Source: an uncultured Flavobacteriaceae bacterium
Lineage (GTDB): Bacteria > Bacteroidota > Bacteroidia > Flavobacteriales > Flavobacteriaceae
Length of the DNA: 64,000 nt
Direction: 5' to 3'
Assembly (NCBI GenBank): GCA_905182575.1
Contig: CAJJCA010000017.1
Coordinates: 28,501 to 92,500 of the forward strand
A program made the position numbers and the translations under genes. Below the pieces are notes generated by a model that saw only the letters and a list, made by a program, of their open reading frames with translations, did not search any database and had not been told where the DNA came from. Positions 48,082-56,606 of this stretch are shown here, piece by piece (the first letter of the stretch is position 1; each line of letters starts with the position of its first letter).

Positions 48082-48755
48082 TGGTAAATAATGCTAATTC
48101 CTGTTAACACTCCTGCGTGTTTAATTGTGTATCCAAGTTCAGGGACAAGACCAAATTTGCCATATACTTTTATAGGGTAGGTAATCGATAGTGAATAATC
48201 TATCTCACTAAACTCATCTAATTGCTTTAAAGTATTTATAACATTCAAAGGATCTGAAAAGTCATAGCCTTCAGCAAGTTGAGATACTGTAAAGTTTTTG
48301 TTTGTAAGTGATTCTTTTGGTCCGCTTCTAAAGCCCACTCCTAACTTTACATTTAGGTTGCTTATAATGTTATATCCCAGGGTGAGCCAATAAGATCTTG
48401 TTAGAGAGGAATAACTTCCATTAAACCCCCTAGGCTTCCAAACAGCTCCATTATTATCAAACTTTTCTAAATACAGGAATTCATCTGATAATTGGAAACC
48501 CACAATGAATTTTTTATAATAAAAATCAATTGTAAAATGATAAGCGCCATCATTAAATAATCCATCAACTTTAGGACCATAATATGGGTTAGGATATTTA
48601 GATTGTCCCTGAAATAGAATGCCTAAAGAGATTCCACTAATTAATTTTAGGGGCGTTTTCTTTTACTTCAATCATTTAAAAACTATGAAGCAATAAAAAA
48701 TGAAAATGAAAAGAACAGCAAATAAAATTATAGGTCTTGAGAAAAATTCTTTCAT
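48078..48755 (-). CDS. Putative outer-membrane protein coupled to the BspA lipoprotein (frameshifted)
   Basis: From about 48640 the frame reads LISGISLGILFQGQSKYPNPYYGPKVDGLFNDGAY and continues as alternating aromatic beta-strands (FTIDFYYKKFIVGFQLSDEF, SYWLTLGYNIISNLNVKLGVGFR, SLSITYPIKVYGKFGLVPELGY), ending GVLTGISIIYQ, as in an outer-membrane barrel, possibly incomplete. Upstream, a 27-residue hydrophobic frame (48672-48755, MKEFFSRPIILFAVLFIFIFY) overlaps the next ATG. It is either the signal peptide of this gene after an indel or a separate small peptide. The gene overlaps the BspA lipoprotein start by 4 nt. A type IX secretion or surface-anchoring role is only a guess. Confidence 0.55.
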
Positions 48756-48759
48756 AATA

Positions 48760-48767
48760 CAAAAATA
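48760..48767 (-). promoter_or_regulatory. -7 promoter element of the envelope-protein/BspA pair
   Basis: TATTTTTG on the minus strand matches TAnnTTTG, just before the ATG at 48755. Because it lies so close, transcription would start within or after that ATG. This favours the second ATG at 48675 as the true start, unless the box is fortuitous. Confidence 0.35.
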
Positions 48768-48877
48768 ACATTTTCTATTTATTGACGTTTTGGACCTCTT
48801 TTTGGGTTAAATAGTGCTTTTCTGTGAGAAGAAAATATAGGTTTTTTTTGTGAGAGTTTTGTGAGTTGGAGGGGTAT

Positions 48878-48903
48878 AAAAAAACCCTCACTTTACGTGA
48901 AGG
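48878..48903 (-). terminator. Terminator downstream of tRNA-Val
   Basis: On the minus strand CCTTCAC and GTGAGGG flank a GTAAA loop (one mismatch in the stem), followed by seven T residues (48878-48884). It starts 12 nt after the encoded CCA end of the tRNA. Confidence 0.75.
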
Positions 48904-48917
48904 TCAGTTATACTTGG

Positions 48918-48992
48918 TGGGCGCTAAGGGATTCGAACCCCTGACCCCTTGGGTGTAAACCAAGTGCTCTGAACCAACTGAGCTAAGCGCCC
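48918..48992 (-). tRNA. tRNA-Val (anticodon TAC)
   Basis: Cloverleaf on the minus strand with acceptor stem GGGCGCT/AGCGCCC, D-arm TAGCTCAGTTGGT, anticodon loop TTTACAC between CTTGG and CCAAG, and T-arm GGGGTTCGAATCCC. The discriminator A at 48918 is followed by an encoded CCA at 48915-48917, unlike the tRNA-Leu in this window. Confidence 0.96.
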
Positions 48993-49081
48993 TTTAACAA
49001 AAATCAACTGACTTTTTATTTGTCATTTAAGTGGGGCAAATATATTATAAACTTTAACAATAATCTAAAGTTTTTTTAAAA

Positions 49082-50626
49082 TTAATCGAATTTTAAAAGT
49101 GCATTGTTTTTTAGTTCGTCAAAAAAATCGGCATCCTGATTCTGTAAAACTTTTTGCGCTATTTTTACATTTTTAAAAGTAACCTGAAGGTCCTCTTTAT
49201 TGCTTTGCTCATAGTTTCTGTAGAAGCTAAACTTATTTGGAAATGCTTTTTCAAAAGTACAGTCTTCAATCGTAACGTTGAGTATTTTTCCCAATTTAGA
49301 AAGCTTACGATCTCTTTTGGTAATGTAAAAGTTAATCCCCATTTGTTTTCTGTCAGGAAAGTATGTTTCTGATCGATTATTCTTAAACAAGACTTGCTGA
49401 ACAACAGCTCCATCTCTTACATTAATCCCCATCACACGATCAGCCTCTATAACATCATTATTTTCAAAAATAATTCTACTCATATTTTCACATCGAGTTT
49501 CAGTTCCGATTTTCAATCCTGATTTTTTCGTTAAGAAAACGCATCCTTGAACCCTTATGTCCTCGACATCTGGCACATTTACACCAGGACCAATTCCTGT
49601 ACATTTTATTGCAACTGTATCGTCTCCAGCCCAACCGAAACAATCTTCTATCAATACGCTTTTTGAGGAATCTGGATCCCATCCATCCAAGCTACCGAGG
49701 TATTTACTTGGAGCTAGGTTATTGAGAAGCTTACAGTTTTTAAATACAACGTCCTCAGATTCTAAAATATGGGTGTTCCAACGTCCAGAGTCTTTTAACA
49801 AAACACCATTAAAAGAAATGTTTTTTGAATTTTGGATAAGCAATAACCTTGGGTTTTTTATTTTAGTCTTCGACCCTTCTGCATTAAAAATCATCATGCG
49901 GGTACCATTCCCATCAAATGCACCTAAGCCAGTAACCGATACGTTTACTGCGTTTTTGATTAAAATAAATCGACTTAGAGGGGTTTCATCGTCACTTAGA
50001 TAAGGTTTCAAATCTGAAACATCTGCAATTATCCTAGTGTTTTTTGACAAGTGAATGCGTGTATTACTTTTAATGTTTAGTGTAAAAGTTTTGTAGATTC
50101 CATCAGGAAAATAAAGCACTTTCCCACTTCCAGAATGTTCCTCGAGTGCTGATTGAATTTTTTTAGTTTCATTGACGCCTCCAGTATTGTCAATACCATA
50201 AGTTTTCACCACATCTACAATGTCATTGGGGGTTACTTCAGGTGATTCTATTAAAACAACCAAACGTTTTGTGAAATCTTGATCGTTTTTAAATCGTAAG
50301 ACCAAATAGCCCGTTCTGTTAATCGTAAAAGACAATTGGTTTCCAGATTTTTGCCCTTTAATATTATAACTTTTCGGCGAAATACTCCACTCAGCATCGT
50401 TGAAATCAAATCCTTTGGTTTTTACAACTACTTCTAATGGTTTTCCTAAATAAGTCAGCCTGACATATTTATAGGTCTCAAGACCGTTAGCTAAAGGAAC
50501 ATCATTCTGTTCTAAAACTGGCAAATCAATCCCATTACTTTCCAATTGAAAGGTTTGCGCTTTGGCAGTTACTATTCCAATGAAAGCTATTAAAATAAAC
50601 GTTTTTATATAAATATTTTTTTTCAA
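49082..50626 (-). CDS. Exported GH28-like right-handed beta-helix enzyme
   Basis: Intact 514-residue protein from a TTG start. A signal peptide (to about residue 24, AKAQ) and an N-terminal beta-sandwich (to ~135) come first. A pectin-lyase-type beta-helix starts at VVKTYGIDNTGGVNETKKIQSAL (the usual opening of GH28/GH-helix enzymes), then KVLYFPDGIYKT. The catalytic region has D314-G-W-D317 and G-D335-D336 (GSLDGWDP...GWAGDDTVAIK), matching the three acidic residues of polygalacturonase-like hydrolases. It probably degrades an acidic or deoxy-sugar polysaccharide in the periplasm. No SusC/SusD pair or other CAZymes lie nearby, so it is an isolated gene. Confidence 0.88.
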   Translation of the reverse strand: MKKNIYIKTFILIAFIGIVTAKAQTFQLESNGIDLPVLEQNDVPLANGLETYKYVRLTYLGKPLEVVVKTKGFDFNDAEWSISPKSYNIKGQKSGNQLSFTINRTGYLVLRFKNDQDFTKRLVVLIESPEVTPNDIVDVVKTYGIDNTGGVNETKKIQSALEEHSGSGKVLYFPDGIYKTFTLNIKSNTRIHLSKNTRIIADVSDLKPYLSDDETPLSRFILIKNAVNVSVTGLGAFDGNGTRMMIFNAEGSKTKIKNPRLLLIQNSKNISFNGVLLKDSGRWNTHILESEDVVFKNCKLLNNLAPSKYLGSLDGWDPDSSKSVLIEDCFGWAGDDTVAIKCTGIGPGVNVPDVEDIRVQGCVFLTKKSGLKIGTETRCENMSRIIFENNDVIEADRVMGINVRDGAVVQQVLFKNNRSETYFPDRKQMGINFYITKRDRKLSKLGKILNVTIEDCTFEKAFPNKFSFYRNYEQSNKEDLQVTFKNVKIAQKVLQNQDADFFDELKNNALLKFD

Positions 50627-50753
50627 ACTAGTCTGGTTTAAGATGCAATCTACTTATGTGGACCTTAAGATTTATAAAAAGTTTAACCCCAGAAAACCCG
50701 TTTTGCAATAAATATTATTTAAAATAAACAAATACTTTTTTGATTACTATTTA

Positions 50754-51968
50754 TTAAAGAATCTCCGCGACCACAAAAGTACTCCCACCCACGTAAATCA
50801 AGTCTTCGGGTTTTGCATTTGCCTTGGCATTGAATAGGGCTTCCTTAACAGAATAATACGATTGGAAATTCAATTTCAAGTTGGTTGCGATTAGAGCAAG
50901 ATTTTCTAAAGGAAAAGCCCTTGGCACTTCCGGTTGGGTAAGATAATAATAAGCAGTGGAAGGAAAAAGACTTAGGATTTCTGCTACGGATTTATCATTA
51001 ACAAAGCCTAAGACCAAATGTAAATTTTCATGGGGTGTCGTGGAAATTTGTGGAATCACATATTTCAAACCCTCCTTGTTATGTGCAACATCTGCAATGA
51101 CTTTTGGAGCATCACCCAAAACCTGCCAACGACCTTGCAATCCCGTATTGAGGATTACCTTACTTAATCCTTGCCTTATTTTATCGGTCTTAATTTCAAA
51201 ACATTTTAATGTTTCAAGAGCAATTACGGCAGTTTTTATGTTGTTGAGTTGATAGGACCCTTTCAGGTCAGATTCGTGATTTTCTATTTGTTCTTGATCT
51301 GCAAATAAAATTGGAGCATTTAATTGCTTGGCCACTTTTTCAAAAACAGCTTTTGTTTCTGGATGGGTTTCTCCAATTACAACTGAAATCCCTTCTTTTA
51401 TAATTCCGGCCTTCTCAGCTGCGATTTCCGCTAAATTATTTCCTAAAAACTGCATATGATCAAGTCCAATATTTGTGATTACGGAAACTTCGGGAGTCAA
51501 TAGGTTGGTGCCATCCAAACGACCGCCCATCCCAACCTCAACCACAGCGACGTCGACTTGAGACTCCTCAAAATAACAAAAAGCCAAACCGACGGTCATC
51601 TCAAAAAAAGATAAGGAATGATGCAAAAAATAGGGCTTGTGTTTGGACACAAAGTCGACAATGTATTCTTTACTAATGAGGGATCCACTTATTTTAATAC
51701 GTTCTCTAAAATCTTTGAGATGGGGAGAAGTATACAAACCGACTTTAAAGCCTGATTCTTGTAAGACCGAAGCAATCATGTGGGAAGTTGAACCTTTCCC
51801 ATTGGTTCCTGCCACATGAACCGATTTAATTTTCTTTTCTGGGTTTCCTAAATAGTCACAAAAATCTTGCATCCTAGACAAATCAGGTCGATAGGCTACT
51901 GCTCCTTTTTGCTGATACATTGGGAGTTGTGAGAACAGCCACGACAATATAGCTTCGTAGTTTTCCAA
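50754..51968 (-). CDS. folC: Folylpolyglutamate synthase / dihydrofolate synthase
   Basis: Intact 404-residue Mur-ligase-family enzyme that adds glutamate to (dihydro)pteroate/folates. P-loop GTNGKGST at residues 54-61, then LYTSPHLKDFRERI, FEMTVGLAFCYF, VEVGMGGRLDGTN and ITNIGLDHMQFLG. In the C-terminal domain GRWQVLGDAPKVIADVAHN carries the conserved D-x-A-H-N. It is 2 nt downstream of tonB on the same strand, and so is the last gene of an exbB-exbD-tonB-folC transcript. Confidence 0.96.
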   Translation of the reverse strand: MENYEAILSWLFSQLPMYQQKGAVAYRPDLSRMQDFCDYLGNPEKKIKSVHVAGTNGKGSTSHMIASVLQESGFKVGLYTSPHLKDFRERIKISGSLISKEYIVDFVSKHKPYFLHHSLSFFEMTVGLAFCYFEESQVDVAVVEVGMGGRLDGTNLLTPEVSVITNIGLDHMQFLGNNLAEIAAEKAGIIKEGISVVIGETHPETKAVFEKVAKQLNAPILFADQEQIENHESDLKGSYQLNNIKTAVIALETLKCFEIKTDKIRQGLSKVILNTGLQGRWQVLGDAPKVIADVAHNKEGLKYVIPQISTTPHENLHLVLGFVNDKSVAEILSLFPSTAYYYLTQPEVPRAFPLENLALIATNLKLNFQSYYSVKEALFNAKANAKPEDLIYVGGSTFVVAEIL

Positions 51969-51970
51969 GA

Positions 51971-52795
51971 TTATTCTCCGAGTTTGAATTGAATCACAAC
52001 GAATCCCACTTGTTTCGAGGGCGCCATGGCATCAGGATGCCATTTGTGCAACAAAGCAGTTTGTTTTGCTGGAGCAAGCAAGCAAGGATGGGTGTTGGTC
52101 GTGCCCTTAACTCCAGCCTCAGCCAAGATTACATCTCCCTCCTTATTTACAGTGATTCTAACCACCACTACTCCTTCTTGATTACATTCCTGTGCAACTT
52201 TCCCTGCAGACTCTAATCTTCTACCATTCAGCCCAAATCCTTTGCCCATTCCACCGGGGCCGCTGCGATTAAAGTAACTGTTAGCATAAGGGTTTCCTTC
52301 AAGCTTCCCTTTGTCGCCAGCAACAGTGTCGTCACCTTCTCCTTTGGGTTGTTCACTTTGTTCCTCTGCCTTTTGGTTTACGAGGTTTGAAAGAATGTTT
52401 TTCGTAGCATCATCCAATTTGGGTTTAGGAGGCACGACTTCCTCTGGTATTTCTTTGATGGGTTCACTTGGCTTATCTTCAGTTTTTTCTGGTAAAGTAA
52501 CATCACTTTTTTCTTGGGTTACTGCCTTTCTCTCCTTGACAGGTTCTGGTTGGGAAACTGGTGATTTTTGTATTGGTTTTTCAGCTTGAATTTGAGGTTT
52601 AGCTACCGCAGGTTTTTTTGGCTGAACCTCCCCCTTTCCTTGAGAAGAAGTTCCAAAGTTTACTTCCATTCCATAACTAATGGGAGGATCGTAATATTTT
52701 AAACCCAAGACAAAAAACAACAGGACAATCAAAACCGTTATTATAGTTGTGATTACTGCTGATTTTCTTTCGTGTGTCGTTTTTAAATATTTCAT
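51971..52795 (-). CDS. tonB: TonB-like energy transducer
   Basis: Intact 274-residue protein. One N-terminal helix (AVITTIITVLIVLLFFVLGL, about residues 13-32) is followed by a long Pro/Lys/Glu-rich periplasmic linker to about residue 190. The C-terminal domain has GMGKGFGLNGR, VVVVRITVNKEGDVILAEAG and VGFVVIQFKLGE. It would couple the ExbB-ExbD proton motor to outer-membrane receptors or to another envelope process. The variant with a very short Gly-rich stretch before the C-domain is common in Bacteroidota. It overlaps exbD by 4 nt. Confidence 0.88.
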   Translation of the reverse strand: MKYLKTTHERKSAVITTIITVLIVLLFFVLGLKYYDPPISYGMEVNFGTSSQGKGEVQPKKPAVAKPQIQAEKPIQKSPVSQPEPVKERKAVTQEKSDVTLPEKTEDKPSEPIKEIPEEVVPPKPKLDDATKNILSNLVNQKAEEQSEQPKGEGDDTVAGDKGKLEGNPYANSYFNRSGPGGMGKGFGLNGRRLESAGKVAQECNQEGVVVVRITVNKEGDVILAEAGVKGTTNTHPCLLAPAKQTALLHKWHPDAMAPSKQVGFVVIQFKLGE

Positions 52796-53187
52796 TGTGA
52801 ATCAACTGCCAATACAACTTTGATGCTGTTTTGATTTGCAATATTCATGATGTAAACCACTTGGTCAATGGCGACTTTTTTCTCTGCCCGCAAAACAATA
52901 GAAGGAGAAGAAGAACTTTTCAATTTCGAAAGGAGTTCTCGTTCTATCCGTCTTTTGGAAACCTGCTTTGAATCAATAAAAAATTGAGATCTATTGTTTA
53001 TCGTCACTGAAACGGTATTTCTGTTTTCTGTCTTTCCTTTTGCTTCTGGTAATTTAATTTCGATCGTGTCCAGGTTTTTAGCTAAAGTGGAGGCGATCAT
53101 GAAAAAAATCAACAACAGAAAAACAATATCTGTCATCGAGGACATGTTAAATTCAGGTGATATTTTATTTCTTCCCTTAAGATTCAT
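52792..53187 (-). CDS. exbD: ExbD/TolR biopolymer-transport protein
   Basis: About 131 residues from MNLKGRNKISPEFNMSSMTDIVFLLLIFFM. The start at 53187 is preferred over an upstream ATG at 53214 because it begins the conserved block and sits 1 nt after exbB. The single membrane helix carries the protonatable Asp (MTDIVFLLLIFF). The periplasmic domain has VSVTINNRSQFFID and IVLRAEKKVAIDQVVYIM. It works with ExbB as a proton-driven motor for TonB. Confidence 0.93.
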   Translation of the reverse strand: MNLKGRNKISPEFNMSSMTDIVFLLLIFFMIASTLAKNLDTIEIKLPEAKGKTENRNTVSVTINNRSQFFIDSKQVSKRRIERELLSKLKSSSSPSIVLRAEKKVAIDQVVYIMNIANQNSIKVVLAVDSQ

Positions 53188-53188
53188 T

Positions 53189-53860
53189 CTATGTGGGTTC
53201 GTTAAGTAAATCAAAAAACTCTAGAGAGGTTGCCTCCATTTGATAAACAATCTTGTTGGTTTTAACGACCAAATGATTGTAAGAGATATAACCTATAATC
53301 CCAACAATAAGTCCAGCAACAGTAGTTGTCATGGCGGTATAAAGACCATTAGAAAGTAACTGCATGTCGATATTTCCGCCAGCATTTGAGATTTCAAAAA
53401 TCGAAAGAATCATTCCAATAACAGTTCCTAAAAAACCAATCATCGGTGCAGCTCCCGCAATGGTCGCCAATACGCTAACATTTTTTTCCAGCTTATAGAC
53501 CTCCAGTCTTCCTGCGTTTTCTATCGCAGTATTGATATCCTCCAACGGTCTTCCGATTCGAGATATTCCTTTGGCAACAAGTCTTGCAACAGGTTTGTTT
53601 TCACTTAAACACAAAGCCTGTGCTCCTTCAATTTTATCGCTTAAAACATAAGTTCGTATTTGCGCCATAAAGTTTCCACTAAGCTTGGAAGCCGATCTGA
53701 TCGTAAAAAGCCGCTCAAAATAGATGTAAATCACGATGATTAGTAAAATAAAAAGCAACCCAATAATGAGTTGTCCCCCCAAGCCACCATCCTGGATCAA
53801 TTCGACCAATGAAAGTGTTTTTTCTTCTTGTAATGGGGAATCTTGTGTTAGTTGAATCAT
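53189..53860 (-). CDS. exbB: ExbB/TolQ/MotA-type proton channel protein
   Basis: Intact 223-residue protein with three membrane helices (LIIGLLFILLIIVIYIYFERL, ATIAGAAPMIGFLGTVIGMIL and AMTTTVAGLIVGIIGYISYN). The conserved GFLGTVIGMI and T-T-x-x-G-L-x-V-G-I motifs of the channel are present. It starts the exbB-exbD-tonB-folC transcript, 57 nt after nhaD on the same strand. Whether the trio is TonB-ExbBD or Tol-Pal-like cannot be decided without pal/tolB, which are absent here. Confidence 0.94.
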   Translation of the reverse strand: MIQLTQDSPLQEEKTLSLVELIQDGGLGGQLIIGLLFILLIIVIYIYFERLFTIRSASKLSGNFMAQIRTYVLSDKIEGAQALCLSENKPVARLVAKGISRIGRPLEDINTAIENAGRLEVYKLEKNVSVLATIAGAAPMIGFLGTVIGMILSIFEISNAGGNIDMQLLSNGLYTAMTTTVAGLIVGIIGYISYNHLVVKTNKIVYQMEATSLEFFDLLNEPT

Positions 53861-53917
53861 TACTTAATTAAATTAGTATTTAGTTATAACGCATTCGTAA
53901 TGAAAAAATTTTATTCA

Positions 53918-55252
53918 TTACACAATAAATCCTCGAAGCAACATAAAAGTAAGCGAACCTCCTAAAAAACCGATTGCAGCAAGCCAAGATATCTTTTTTA
54001 GATACCAAAAGAAATCGATTTTTTCCATTCCCATCGCAACCACACCAGCGGCAGATCCAATAATCAGCATGCTCCCTCCAGTTCCTGCAGAAAACGCAAT
54101 GAAATGCCACAAAGGATCATCCAACAACTCAGAAAACATTCCAATACTTGCGGCAACCAAGGGAACATTGTCAATTACTGCCGAACCAACTCCGAGGAGC
54201 ATAATTACGATATCAGAATTAGGAATTGTAGCGTTTAGTGTACCCGCAAACTCAAAGAGCAATCCTAAGGATTCTAAAGCTGCTACCGCCAAGAGAATAC
54301 CTAAGAAAAATAGAATACTTGGCAATTCGATTTTAGAAAGTGAGCTATGGACTGGACTGTGACTTGCATCTTCTGTATGCGCATCATCAATAGAAGTAAT
54401 ATTTATTTTAGCATTACTAAATATTTCTGCAAAAGTAGCCACTACTGCCAATGACAGCATCATTCCTACATAGGGAGGCAGGTGCGTAAGTGTTTTGAAA
54501 ATCGGAACAAATACTATGGCTGAAAGCCCTAAATACAACATTGTCGCTCCATATTTATGACGTTTATTATGCTCTAAATCCTCTTCAACCTCATCCGCAA
54601 TATTCCCCTTGAAAGCCGGTAAAAATGTGGCACACAAGACCGGAATAAACATACATACTAGGGAAGGAATCAGCAAATAAGAGATCAATTTACCTGTCGT
54701 AACCTTATTCCCAATCCACAGCATGGTGGTGGTTACATCTCCTATGGGAGACCAAGCACCGCCTGCGTTTGCAGCTATAACTACCAATCCAACAAACCAA
54801 ATTCGAGTGTCACGAACTTTAATGACTTTTTGTAAAATCGTAATTAAAACGATGGTTGCTGTTAAGTTATCTATGATTGCTGAAAGTATAAAAGCAAGTA
54901 TTGAAAATATAAACAACAAACCCTTTTTACTTTTGGTTTTAATAAAACTTTTAATGGTGTAAAATCCGTTGAAATAATCTATGATTTCTACGATGGTCAT
55001 TGCGCCCAGAAGAAAAACTAGAATTTCGGCTGTTTTACCTAGGTGATGAAGCAATATCTCATCAATGTGTGTAGGTTTCAATTGCTTAAGTACGGTATCT
55101 ACCTCAAAAACAGGGAGATGAAACAAAGAGATTAGCGCCCACAATATGGCCATCATGGCCAGTGCTGGTATTAATTTATCAACTTTTAAAGAGTGCTCTA
55201 AAGTAATGGCAAGGTAACCTAACACAAATATCGATACTAAAATGATTTCCAT
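53918..55252 (-). CDS. nhaD: NhaD-type Na+/H+ antiporter
   Basis: Intact 444-residue polytopic membrane protein of the ion-transporter superfamily. Typical NhaD blocks are HHLGKTAEILVFLLGAMTIVEI, SAIIDNLTATIVLI (first re-entrant motif, D-N-L-T-A-T), NAGGAWSPIGDVTTTMLWI, AVIDNVPLVAAS (second, D-N-V-P-L-V-A-A) and SAGTGGSMLIIGSAAGVVAMG. The two pseudo-symmetric D-N motifs mark the ion site. It exports Na+ and fits a marine or saline habitat. It is 57 nt upstream of exbB. Confidence 0.94.
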   Translation of the reverse strand: MEIILVSIFVLGYLAITLEHSLKVDKLIPALAMMAILWALISLFHLPVFEVDTVLKQLKPTHIDEILLHHLGKTAEILVFLLGAMTIVEIIDYFNGFYTIKSFIKTKSKKGLLFIFSILAFILSAIIDNLTATIVLITILQKVIKVRDTRIWFVGLVVIAANAGGAWSPIGDVTTTMLWIGNKVTTGKLISYLLIPSLVCMFIPVLCATFLPAFKGNIADEVEEDLEHNKRHKYGATMLYLGLSAIVFVPIFKTLTHLPPYVGMMLSLAVVATFAEIFSNAKINITSIDDAHTEDASHSPVHSSLSKIELPSILFFLGILLAVAALESLGLLFEFAGTLNATIPNSDIVIMLLGVGSAVIDNVPLVAASIGMFSELLDDPLWHFIAFSAGTGGSMLIIGSAAGVVAMGMEKIDFFWYLKKISWLAAIGFLGGSLTFMLLRGFIV

Positions 55253-55335
55253 AGAAAATTGTTTAGTTTATAAGAAGACGGGGTAATTTTTTATTAAAAA
55301 CTAAAAATATAAATAATCTCCTACACTTTGCTTAA

Positions 55336-56399
55336 TTAGAGTTGAAAATCTTTCCACTCGAGTGGTTTCTTAGAGCTGCCAGTTACACTCGGCGAGCAAT
55401 TTACTTCCCCTCTTAATTTCAAAACTGCTAAAAAGGCAAAAATAAGCGCTTCTTTAAAGTCAATCAATTCCACTTCAGGTAGAACAATTTTTGTAGCCGT
55501 TTGTTTTTGAATTTGCTTAATTAAGAAAGAATTGTAGCTGCCACCACCAGTCACCAGTACAGAGTCCATTCCTTTGAGATTAACTGTGATTTGGTGTGCA
55601 ATGTGGGTTACATAAGTATGGAGCAAATCTTCGACGGAATGGGAGTCAAATTGACTCAAAATATTGAAAATATTCGAATTAACCCATTCAATTCCTAATG
55701 ATTTTGGAGGTATTTTTTTATAATAAGCCAAAACGTCTAAGGCGTTATAAAGATGCCATTAATAAAGTTTCCTTTTTCAGCGTTTTCGCCTGCTGGATCA
55801 AAATCTAAATTGATTTTAGTAGAAAGGAAGTTTAAAACGGTATTTACAGCACAAATATCATAGGCAATAATTTCCTTATTTGTTTTGATAGACAGATTTG
55901 CAAATCCACCAAGATTCAAACAAGCTTGATGGCCCTCAAACAACAGCAAATCGCCAATGGGTACCAATGGAGCTCCCTGCCCTCCAAGAGTCACATCTTG
56001 AGTCCTAAAGTCACAAATTACTTGAAATTTTGTCAAAACAGACAATTCAATCCTGTTGCCGATTTGTTTCGTAAAACCCTGATCAGGTTGGTGAAATATG
56101 GTGTGCCCATGAGACCCAATTGAATCAACATTTTTAATTCCAAATTCCGAAATAAATTTGAGTATTTTGTTACTTAAATAATTTGTGAAATCAAGGTCTA
56201 AAACCTCTAGTTCTTGAGGAGTCAAATGGAGTGCTTCCGACAAGCGATTTTTCCATTTTTTTGGGTAGGAATAGGTTTTGCTATTTAATATCTTAAAATG
56301 CCATTTTAAGTTTTTTTTAAACCTAACGTGAACCAAATCCAGACCATCTAAAGAAGTTCCAGACATTGCACCAATTATGTTATAAATTTGATTATCCAT
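55336..56399 (-). CDS. anmK: Anhydro-N-acetylmuramic acid kinase (one frameshift)
   Basis: Kinase that phosphorylates and opens 1,6-anhydro-MurNAc recovered from cell-wall turnover. The N-terminus IIGAMSGTSLDGLDLVHVRF is the ATP-binding loop. Then come GSHGHTIFHQPDQGFTKQIG, VICDFRTQDVTLGGQGAPLVPIGDLLLF, CLNLGGFANLS and DICAVNTVLN. After a break near 55735 comes VLVTGGGSYNSFLI and EALIFAFLAVL. About 354 residues. The break lies in the middle of the substrate domain and is a single-base shift. A TAAATTTG promoter box lies 20 nt upstream. Confidence 0.92.
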
Positions 56400-56419
56400 T
56401 TGTAATAATTATCACTTTA

Positions 56420-56427
56420 CAAATTTA
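56420..56427 (-). promoter_or_regulatory. -7 promoter element of anmK
   Basis: TAAATTTG on the minus strand matches TAnnTTTG, 20 nt before the anmK ATG. The -33 element is not evident. Confidence 0.4.
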
Positions 56428-56572
56428 GAATTCTGAGCGTTTTATTAGTGAAAAATTACTAAATATTGAGGTTGATTGTTTTTTTAACAATCACAGGAGT
56501 TAAAAATTAAAATTTGATAATTATTTATCATTTGTAATTCATTCGTATAGCTCTTCTTTATTATAAAGAATT

Positions 56573-56580
56573 ATTTTTGT
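56573..56580 (+). promoter_or_regulatory. -7 promoter element of gltB
   Basis: TATTTTTG on the plus strand matches TAnnTTTG and lies 26 nt before the gltB ATG at 56607. No TTTG is found at the usual spacing, so confidence is modest. Confidence 0.45.
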
Positions 56581-56606
56581 AGTTCTCACTAAAAAATTGA
56601 AACAAA

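Noticed and set aside
49557..50003. 148-codon plus-strand frame opposite the GH28-like gene
   Set aside because: The opposite strand encodes an intact, motif-complete enzyme over the same bases, so this frame is not independent.
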